NCBI RefSeq assembly: GCF_014656055.1
Contig: NZ_BNBR01000005.1
Location: forward strand, 62,001 to 126,000
From: Streptomyces griseosporeus
GTDB taxonomy: Bacteria; Actinomycetota; Actinomycetes; Streptomycetales; Streptomycetaceae
Direction: 5' to 3'
Length of the DNA: 64,000 nucleotides
A program made the position numbers and the translations under genes. Shown here piece by piece: positions 49,791-57,200 of this stretch. Within the stretch, counting starts at the first letter, position 1; every line of letters starts with the position of its first letter. The notes below the pieces were generated by a model. That model worked only from the letters and a program-made list of their open reading frames with translations, was not told the origin of the DNA and searched no databases.

Positions 49791-50282
49791 ATGACCGCCA
49801 TGTCCCCCGACCGCATCGAACCCGACCTCTCCTTCCTCCTCGACCGTACGAGCCACGTCCTGCGCACCCGGATGACCGCCGCCCTCGCGGTGATCGGCCT
49901 GACCCCCCGCATGCACTGTGTCCTCGTGCACGCCATGGAGGAGGAGCGCACGCAGATCCAGTTGGCGGAGATCGGCGACATGGACAAGACCACGATGGTG
50001 GCCACGGTCGACGCCCTGGAGAAGGCCGGCCTGGCCGAGCGGCGGGCGTCGAGCGCGGACCGCAGGGCCCGGATCATCGCGGTGACACCCAAGGGCGCGA
50101 AGCTCGCCAAGCGCAGCCAGGAGATCGTCGACCGGGTGCACCGGGAAGCGCTGGACGCCCTGCCCAAGACGCAGCGCGAGACGTTCCTGAAGGCGATGAA
50201 CCGCCTGGTCACGGGCCACCTGGGCACTCCCGTGGAGGCCCCGCCGCAGGCGGCGCGCCGAAGGCGCCAGCGAGCGAAGTAA
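49791..50282 (+). CDS. MarR family transcriptional regulator
   Basis: A 163-residue winged-helix regulator. DLSFLLDRTSHVLRTRMTAALAVIGLTPRMHCVLVHAM is the dimer/ligand region. The HTH and wing read IQLAEIGDMDKTTMVATVDALEKAGLAERRASSADRRARIIAVTPKGAKLAKR. The C terminus is basic. ATG at 49791 is probably leaderless (TATCCT six bases upstream). It precedes a DHA2-type MFS exporter by 124 bases in the same direction; control of that exporter is the likely role. Confidence 0.92.
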   Translation: MTAMSPDRIEPDLSFLLDRTSHVLRTRMTAALAVIGLTPRMHCVLVHAMEEERTQIQLAEIGDMDKTTMVATVDALEKAGLAERRASSADRRARIIAVTPKGAKLAKRSQEIVDRVHREALDALPKTQRETFLKAMNRLVTGHLGTPVEAPPQAARRRRQRAK

Positions 50283-50324
50283 CCCCTCCTCCCCGCACCG
50301 CCCGCCAGGGCGGCAGTCCGCAAT

Positions 50325-50352
50325 TATCGTCTACAACAAAACTATCTGCTAC
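50325..50352. promoter_or_regulatory. Direct repeat TATCGTCTAC / TATCTGCTAC upstream of the MFS gene
   Basis: Ten-base half-sites at 50325-50334 and 50343-50352, 18 bp apart, in an AT-rich stretch 54 bases before the MFS start. This may be the promoter or a site for the upstream MarR regulator. Confidence 0.35.
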
Positions 50353-50405
50353 GGTCGTTACCGCTGGCTCCACTGCCGGCCGCACTCGGACAGGGGGACG
50401 ACCGC

Positions 50406-51878
50406 ATGTCTGCGACGACGCACGGACAGAGCACCAGGACCACGGATACCGACAGATCACGGAACGCCGAGGCGAACGCCCGTGATCACCGCGACCACCG
50501 CACCCTCGCCCTCGCGGTCATAGCCACGGGGATGCTCATGATCATCCTGGACGGCAGCATCGTGACCGTCGCGATGCCCGCCATCCAGCAGGACCTCGGC
50601 TTCACCCCGGTCGGCCTGAGCTGGGTCGTCAACGCCTACCTGATCGCGTTCGGCAGCCTGCTCCTGCTGGCCGGCCGCCTGGGCGACCTGCTGGGCCGCA
50701 AGCGCATGTTCCTCGCGGGCACCGCGGTCTTCACGGCCGCGTCCCTGCTCGCCGGGGCGGCGACCTCACCCGCCGTCCTGATCGGCGCCCGTTTCCTCCA
50801 GGGCGTGGGCAGCGCCATGGCCTCGGCGGTCGGGCTCGGCATCCTCGTGACGCTCTTCCCGCAGCCGCGCGAACGGTCCCGGGCGATCGCCGTGTTCAGC
50901 TTCACCGGCGCCGCCGGGGCGTCGATCGGCCAGGTCCTGGGCGGGGTGCTCACCGATGCGCTGAACTGGCACTGGATCTTCTTCATCAACCTGCCCATCG
51001 GCGCGGCGGCCCTGGCGATCGGCGCGGCCGTCCTGCCGGGCGATCGCGGACTGGGTCTGCGGGCGGGCGCCGACGTCCTGGGCGCGCTGCTGGTGACGGC
51101 GGGCCTCATGCTCGGCATCTACACCGTCGTACAGGTCGAACACACCGGCTGGACCAGCCCCCGCACCCTCACCCTCGGCGCCGTGGCCCTGCTCCTGCTC
51201 GCCGCGTTCGTCGTCCGCCAAGCCAGGGCGCGCACCCCCCTGATGCCCCTCCGCCTGCTGCGCTCCCGCAACGTCGTCGGCGCGAACCTGGTGCAGATGC
51301 TGATGGTGGCGGCGCTGTTCTCCTTCCAGATCCTGGTCGCGCTGCACCTCCAGAAGGTCCTCGGCTACGGCGCGGCCAAGACGGGTCTGGCGATGCTCCC
51401 GGCGGCGGTCGTGATCGGCGCGGTATCCCTGGGCGTATCGGCCCGCCTGAACGCCCGCTTCGGAGAACGGCGCGTCCTGCTCGCGGGCCTGCTGCTCCTC
51501 TCGGCCCTGCTGGCCCTGCTGACCCGCCTCCCCGCGAACGCGCACTACCTCACGGACCTGTTCCCGGTCTTCCTGCTCGCCGCCGGCTTCGGCCTGGCCC
51601 TGCCCGCACTGACCTCGCTGGGCATGTCCTCGGCGAGCGAGGACGACGCGGGCCTGGCGTCGGGCCTGTTCAACACGACACAGCAGATCGGCATGGCGGC
51701 GGGCGTGGCGGTCCTCTCCACCCTGGCGGCCGCCCGCACCGACCACCGCCTGACCGAGGGCCACTCCCTCCCCACGGCCCTCACATCCGGCTACCACCTG
51801 GCTTTCGCCACCGGCACGGCTCTCCTCCTCGCCGCGTTCACCGCGACCTGGACGATCCTGCGCACCGGGGGTCGCTAG
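50406..51878 (+). CDS. MFS exporter, DHA2 family
   Basis: A 490-residue 14-helix drug:H+ antiporter. After a hydrophilic N terminus, helix 1 carries motif D1 (LALAVIATGMLMIILDGSIVTVAMPAIQQDL). Motif A is LAGRLGDLLGRKRMF; motif C is FTGAAGASIGQVLGGVLTDALNWHWIFFINLPIG. Helices continue to LAFATGTALLLAAFTATWTIL. Ordinary length, without the C-terminal extension seen in the MFS protein at 36044. ATG at 50406. Its likely regulator is the MarR protein upstream. Substrate unknown. Confidence 0.93.
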   Translation: MSATTHGQSTRTTDTDRSRNAEANARDHRDHRTLALAVIATGMLMIILDGSIVTVAMPAIQQDLGFTPVGLSWVVNAYLIAFGSLLLLAGRLGDLLGRKRMFLAGTAVFTAASLLAGAATSPAVLIGARFLQGVGSAMASAVGLGILVTLFPQPRERSRAIAVFSFTGAAGASIGQVLGGVLTDALNWHWIFFINLPIGAAALAIGAAVLPGDRGLGLRAGADVLGALLVTAGLMLGIYTVVQVEHTGWTSPRTLTLGAVALLLLAAFVVRQARARTPLMPLRLLRSRNVVGANLVQMLMVAALFSFQILVALHLQKVLGYGAAKTGLAMLPAAVVIGAVSLGVSARLNARFGERRVLLAGLLLLSALLALLTRLPANAHYLTDLFPVFLLAAGFGLALPALTSLGMSSASEDDAGLASGLFNTTQQIGMAAGVAVLSTLAAARTDHRLTEGHSLPTALTSGYHLAFATGTALLLAAFTATWTILRTGGR

Positions 51879-51946
51879 GCAGCCCACCTGGCTCCGGAAG
51901 TGACCGACCACTGGGAGGGGTTGTTCGAGCTACCCCTCCCGGATGG

Positions 51947-52264
51947 TCATTCCGCCGCTTCGGCCCCGCCCTCCGCGAACGCGACGCGGCACCGCTCCAC
52001 CTGGTCGGCCACCTGCTCCATGAACCAGCGCATGATCTCGTAGGGCACGACGCGCTCCTCGGAGCCGCAGACGCGGACGGTCGGCTCCAGCCCCGGATCC
52101 TCATCCGGGACGAGCGCTGCCAGCAGAGCCGCACCGGGCAAGTAGTCCATGCCCGCCCCAGGCACAGCCTCGCTCAACTCCACGGCCCACGCATCGTCGG
52201 GCAAGGCGTAGTGGAACAGGACGGCATAGTGACGCCCCGCGTGCTCCCGCAGCTCCCATGGCAT
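51947..52264 (-). CDS. Hypothetical protein
   Basis: A 105-residue acidic protein if started at ATG 52264 (MPWELREHAGRHYAVLFHYALPDD). The frame is open to 52435, and an in-frame GTG at 52327 is an alternative; neither has a good ribosome-binding site. The sequence HYAVLFHYALPDDAWAVELSEAVPGAGMDYLPGAALLAALVPDEDPGLEPTVRVCGSEERVVPYEIMRWFMEQVADQVERCR is codon-biased and looks folded, but I recognise no family. It follows a two-helix membrane-protein gene on the same strand. Confidence 0.6.
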   Translation of the reverse strand: MPWELREHAGRHYAVLFHYALPDDAWAVELSEAVPGAGMDYLPGAALLAALVPDEDPGLEPTVRVCGSEERVVPYEIMRWFMEQVADQVERCRVAFAEGGAEAAE

Positions 52265-52371
52265 AACGGCAGGCTGCCACACCGTCCGCACGGGAGTCGT
52301 CCGGGTGCCCCACTCCCACCCGGCCACCCGGCCACCCGGCCACAGCTCGCCCTCGCCTCGCGGGACATCTC

Positions 52372-52710
52372 TCAGAACGTGATCCAGTCGGCCCACCCGA
52401 AGGTGAACCTGTACGCGGCCCGCGCCGCGCCCCACCCCCGCCTGCCCGCCAGAAAAGCCCCAGCCAGAGCGACGACGAACAGCGCGGCGAAGGCTCCGGC
52501 GATGATCACCCCGGACTTGGGCGACCAGACCACCCCCACAAGCACACTCGCCAAGGCCACAAGTGCCAGGCCCATGTGCGCGATGGGCAGTTCCGCCCGG
52601 AACACCTCCCGTGCCGCGGCACGTGACGCCCGCAGATCCGCGTGGTAGCGGTCTCTCGCCGCATCAGGATCGGCGTGCGGCCCTTCCGGCCATTGCTGGA
52701 TCACCGGCAC
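52372..52710 (-). CDS. Small two-helix membrane protein
   Basis: A 112-residue protein starting at GTG 52710 with GGAGGTGGG directly upstream. The first 40 residues are hydrophilic and helical (ADPDAARDRYHADLRASRAAAREVF), then AHMGLALVALASVLVGVVWSP and GVIIAGAFAALFVVALAGAFLAGRR form two membrane helices. It ends FGWADWITF. No recognised domain. Likely cotranscribed with the hypothetical gene downstream. Confidence 0.72.
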   Translation of the reverse strand: MPVIQQWPEGPHADPDAARDRYHADLRASRAAAREVFRAELPIAHMGLALVALASVLVGVVWSPKSGVIIAGAFAALFVVALAGAFLAGRRGWGAARAAYRFTFGWADWITF

Positions 52711-52790
52711 CCACCTCCGGCACCACGGATCGCCATCACGAGTCCATGCTGACTGCTACACGGCACTGGCGGAACGCCCCTGCAACGCAA

Positions 52791-52816
52791 GAGGCCCCGG
52801 ATCTCTCCGGGGCCTC
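52791..52816 (-). terminator. Hairpin terminator after tRNA-Arg
   Basis: Perfect 11-bp stem GAGGCCCCGGA (52791-52801) and TCCGGGGCCTC (52806-52816), four-base loop, ten bases beyond the tRNA-Arg 3' end on the minus strand. Confidence 0.88.
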
Positions 52817-52825
52817 TGCTCTGTG

Positions 52826-52898
52826 TGCACTCGGCAGGATTCGAACCTGCAACCTTCTGATCCGTAGTCAGATGCTCTATCCGTTAAGCTACGAGTGC
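52826..52898 (-). tRNA. tRNA-Arg (anticodon ACG)
   Basis: On the minus strand acceptor GCACTCG pairs with CGAGTGC; anticodon arm TCTGA-CTACGGA-TCAGA gives ACG, the substrate of TadA for A34-to-inosine editing. T-loop TTCGAAT. CCA not encoded. Confidence 0.96.
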
Positions 52899-53072
52899 TT
52901 GTTTTCTGTTTTTCTGCCTTCGCTCCCGGCCCTTCCGGCCCGCTCGCGGCGACAGGAAGAACATTACATGACTGCCGTCGACATGTGAAATCCGATTCCG
53001 CCAGGCCGTCTGACCTGCGAAAACACCGATTCGAGGGGTGGGGGCGGAGGGAGCGGGCGGAGAGGGGAACGA

Positions 53073-53103
53073 CGAAGCCCCGGTCCTGGGGACCGGGGCT
53101 TCG
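53073..53103 (-). terminator. Hairpin terminator after tRNA-Ser
   Basis: Perfect 14-bp stem CGAAGCCCCGGTCC (53073-53086) and GGACCGGGGCTTCG (53090-53103), loop TGG, just beyond the tRNA-Ser 3' end on the minus strand. Confidence 0.88.
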
Positions 53104-53114
53104 GGGATCTCGCG

Positions 53115-53205
53115 CGGAGGCGGAGGGATTTGAACCCTCGATGGGCTTTAAGGCCCAAACCGCATTAGCAGTGCGGCGCCATAGACCGGACTAGGCGACG
53201 CCTCC
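53115..53205 (-). tRNA. tRNA-Ser (anticodon GCT)
   Basis: On the minus strand acceptor GGAGGCG pairs with CGCCTCC; anticodon arm CCGCA-CTGCTAA-TGCGG gives GCT. A long class-II variable arm (GGGCCTTAAAGCCC) and T-loop TTCAAAT are present. CCA not encoded. Confidence 0.96.
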
Positions 53206-53377
53206 AGCACAGCCGCTCGCGCGAGCGCGAGTGGTGCGTGCAGATGATGACACAGTCGAGCGTCGTGCCACCAATCGGCTCCCACGGTACTAGGCAGGCA
53301 GCCCTCAGGGCAAAGCCCTTCGCTGGTGGGCGGGGGGCGTGGCGCAACGTCCGGGGGCGGGGAGCGTTAGGCAGGGC

Positions 53378-53929
53378 ATGCCTCATATCCGCAGCAATGC
53401 CCCGCGCCGTCCTGCCCGCGCCCCGCGGCCGGTACGCCGGCTGATCCTCGGCACCGCCGCCTCCCTCGTCTCCGCAGCCTCGCTCGTCACGCACCCGGCC
53501 CTCGCCGCCGCTTCCACCGCGTCCCCCTCCGCCGCTCCCCTCGCGCCGCCGCCCGTGCGCGACGAGGACCGGGCCGCCGGCGATCACCTGGTCGTGCGGG
53601 TCGAGCACGCGGGGGAAGGGAGGGACGGGGTGTATGAGGTGTACTGCAACCCCATGGGCGGCAGTCACCCCGACCTCGCCGGAGCCTGCCGGGCCGTGGA
53701 GCGGAACACCCGGTGGGGCAGCGAGCCCTTCGCGCCCGTGGCCGACGGCAGCGTCTGCACCATGCAGTACGGCGGTCCCGCCACCGCCCACGTCACCGGG
53801 ACCTGGGCCGGGCGGCCCGTCGACGCGGCGTTCGAGCGGGGCAACGGGTGCGAGATCGGCCGCTGGGACCGGTTCGTGCCGCTGCTGCCCGACCTGGACG
53901 GCGCCGCCCCCGGCGCACAGACGGCGTGA
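53378..53929 (+). CDS. Subtilisin-inhibitor (SSI) family secreted protease inhibitor
   Basis: A 183-residue exported protein. The start ATG at 53378 (MPHIRSNAPRRPARAPRPVRR) gives a basic n-region, core LILGTAASLVSAASLVTHPALA and a likely cut after ALA. The mature part has the four SSI cysteines (VYCNPMGGSHPDLAGACRAV, SVCTMQYGG and GNGCEIGRW). The reactive-site bond by alignment is Met-Gln in CTMQY; typical SSI has Cys-Pro-Met-Val, so P2 Pro is replaced by Thr. Such inhibitors control extracellular subtilisin or transglutaminase-processing proteases during development. Confidence 0.9.
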   Translation: MPHIRSNAPRRPARAPRPVRRLILGTAASLVSAASLVTHPALAAASTASPSAAPLAPPPVRDEDRAAGDHLVVRVEHAGEGRDGVYEVYCNPMGGSHPDLAGACRAVERNTRWGSEPFAPVADGSVCTMQYGGPATAHVTGTWAGRPVDAAFERGNGCEIGRWDRFVPLLPDLDGAAPGAQTA

Positions 53930-54253
53930 ACCTGCCGTAACGGCCACGCGCCTGCCCCGTACCGGCGGCCACGCACCTGCGACGCATCCGTCCCGCACCT
54001 TCCGCGCACCTGCCGCTTCCGGCCGCGAGGGCGCCCGCACCGGCGGCATGGGAGTCCGCACCGGCGGCGTGGGCGCCCGTATCGCCGTAGATACGGTCAC
54101 ACGTTCTACGTCACTTCCTCGTGCGACCTCCCTCGCATCCACCGCCCCGGGCACAACCGCTGCGCTTAGACTCCCTCGCGTGACACGTCGCGGGCCGGTT
54201 GGCAAGATGGCCCGAGCGGTCGGCAAAGTGCGGTAACAGGGAGGAAGCGTCTC
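53930..54253. other. Gene-free stretch before the kinase-like gene
   Basis: No ORF of merit in 324 bases. It has a short direct repeat, CGCACCGGCGGC at two positions about 24 bases apart (near 54038 and 54059), and a candidate -10 box TAGACT at 54167-54172, about 80 bases before the start of the large gene. A GGGAGGA ribosome-binding site occurs at its end. Confidence 0.5.
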
Positions 54254-57200
54254 GTGAGCAGCAGGCCACCCCGAGGCGCTGCTCGCCTCGCAGCCATACT
54301 CGACGCGCTCCCCGACGCGTTGGTGCTGGTCAACGCCAACGGGACCGTCGTCAACGCCAACGCCATCGCCCTGGAGGCCTTCGAGGCGCCGGGCACCGCG
54401 CTCGTCGGGCGCGGGCTGCTGGACCTGTTGCCGCAGTTCGACTCCAAGCTGATCCCGGGTTCTATGCGGCGCCCCGACCACATCGACCCCCGCGCCCGCA
54501 CCAAGCCGACCCGCATGATCGCGCGGCGCACCGACGGCACCGAGTTCCCCGTCGAGGTCACCAGCGCCAACCTGGAGAACAGCCAGCAGACCTACGACTC
54601 CTACGGCTACAGCGGCGACGAGCTGCTGATGCTCGTCGTCCGCGACCTGTCCGGCACCATCGACACCGAGGCCGAACTGGCCCGCTCGCAGCGGCAGACC
54701 GAGATGATCCTGCGGGCCGCCTCCGAGGGCGTCGTCGGCACGGACACCGACGGCCGGATCGTCCTCGTCAACCCGGCCGCCGCGCAGATACTGGGCTACC
54801 GGGCCAGCGACCTCGGCGGCAAGGAGCTGCACACCCTCGTCCTGCACTCGCGGGCCGACGGCTCGCCGTTCCCGTACGACGATTCCGCGCTCGCCGACAC
54901 CCTGCGCTCCGGGCGCAAGCACCGGGTGCGCGGGCAGGTGCTGTGGTCCAAGAGCGGCGACAAGGTGCCCGTCGACCTGACCACCGCGCCCGTGCGCGAC
55001 GGTGACCAGCTCGTCGGCGCGGTCATGACCTTCCTCGACCGGCGGCCGTACGACGCGGTCGTCGAGGAGAAGGAGGCCGCGGAGAAGCGGCACGCCGAGG
55101 AGCTGGAGCGGCTCTCCGAGGAACACGCCTCCGACCTCACCGCCCTGCGTCAGCAGCACGTCACCGAGCTGGAGGAGCTGCACGAGAAGCACGCGGAGGA
55201 GATCGCCGCGGCCGACGAGCGCTACGCCGCGCTCGGCGAGCGCGAGAAGGACCGCTACGAGGCGCTGGCCGCCCGGCACGAGCAGCTGCTGACCCTGCTC
55301 GGCACCTCCCTGCGCGGCCCCCTCGACGAGCTGCGCCGCGAACTGTCCGCGCTCGCCGCGGACGACGCCGGGCAGCTGTGGCCCGAGGCCAACCAGGTCC
55401 TGCACCACCTGTCGGCCGGCTACTCGCGCATCACCACCCTCATCGACAACGTCCTCGCCTACCAGCGGCTCGACGCCGACGGGCAGGCGGTCTCCCGGGC
55501 CAGGGTGATGCTGGACGCCGTCGTCGCCGCCGGCGTCGACGGGGCCGTGGAGCTGATCGGTCCCGGGCGGGTGCAGTTCGCGGTGCACGCGCCGCCCATC
55601 GAGGCCGAGGTCGACCCGCAGCGTCTCGCCGTCGCCCTCGCGCACCTCGTCGCGGACGTCGCCGGCGTCGACGCGACCGGCAACGCGCCCGTCTCCGCGG
55701 GCGGTTACATGGACAACACCGTCGTCGTCGCGGCGGCGCAGCGCGGCGAGGTCGTCCGCATCGAGGTGCGCGGGCCGTACGCCGGCGGGGACCCGGTGCA
55801 CCAGCCCATCGTCCGCGGGATCGTGCGGGCGCACGGAGGTGTGCTCCAGACGCACGAGGTGCCGGGGATGAGTGGCAGCGCGTACGTCCTGGAGGTGCCG
55901 ATCGGCGGGGGCGCCGGGGCCGTCACGGCCGAGGCCGCCGCGGACGGCGCGGTCGCCGCCGGGACTCCCGTCGAGGCTCCGGCCCACGGCTCCGAGGGCG
56001 GCGAGGCCGGCGGACGGCGGCGGGCCAGGCGGGCATCCGTGGACGCCTTCCTCGACAGTGATGAGCAGGGTGGGACTGCCGGTACCGGTGATGCCGCCGG
56101 TTCCGGTGGTACGGCCGTCGAGGCCGCGCCTCCCACCGGTCGCCGTCGGCGGCGGGCCGCCGCCCCGGCCGCGGAGTTGCCGCCCGAGGCTCCTGAGGCG
56201 CCCGAGGCCCCTGAGGCGCCGGCCGGCACCGAGGTGGCCGTCTCCGGTGGTACGGGACGCAGGCGCCGCGCGATCGAGCCCGCCGCCCCCGCCGCCCCGG
56301 GGGCCCCGGCGGAGGGCGCCGTCGTCACCGCCGACGAGCACGCCGCGGGTGCCGCCGCGGTGGGTACGGGGCTGGGCGGGACCGTTCCGCCGCAGGGGGT
56401 GCCCGCGTCCGGCGGACGCCGCGCCCGGCGCGCCGACGGCCAGGCCGTGGACCCCGCCGGGCAGCAGCACGCGCTGCCGCCCGCACTGCCCGCGCCGGGC
56501 GCGGAGGGCGCGGAGGGCGCGCCGGCGTCCGAGCAGTCCCAGCCGACGGGGCGTCGCCGGCGTGCGCTGGCCGCCGCGGCGGAACGCGCCGCCGCGCAGG
56601 AGGCCGGACCGCGCACCGTCTTCGCCCTGCCGCCGGCCGACGCCGACCGGCCGGTGGGTGCGGGGGAGGCGACCGGGGCGGATGCCGTCGGGGTCGTCGG
56701 TGAGACGTCCGGTGCCGGTACGGCGACCGGCGCGGTGCCCGTGCCGGGGGCGCCGGGCGCGCCCGCCATGCCGGGTGCCGGTCCTGCCGCACCGGGCCCG
56801 AGTCCTGCCGTACCGGGAGCGCCGGGCATGCCAGGTGCCGGTCCTGCGGCACCGGGAGTGCCGGGCGCGCCCGCCATGCCAGGTGCCGGTCCTGCCGTAC
56901 CGGGAGCGCCGGGCATGCCTGTCGCGCCGGGCGCGGGTCCCGCCGTACCGGCTCCCGGTCCCGCCGTACCGGCTCCCGGTCCCGCCGTGCCAGGTCCGGG
57001 TCCCGCCGTACCGCCTTCCGGGGCGCACGGTGACCCCGCCGCCGACCACGGCCGCCATGACGCCGTACCCCACGACCAGAGCGCGGACCACACCCCACCG
57101 CAGCCGCATCCCACCGCTGCGCCGACCGGGCGGCGGCGGCGTGCCGTGGCCGGTGGGCCGGGGGAGGTGCCGCAGGCCGGGGTGGTTCCGACGGTTCCGG

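Noticed and set aside
48918..50282. Bro-N protein plus MarR as a prophage remnant
   Set aside because: Only one phage-type domain; flanking genes are ordinary and codon use is like the neighbours.
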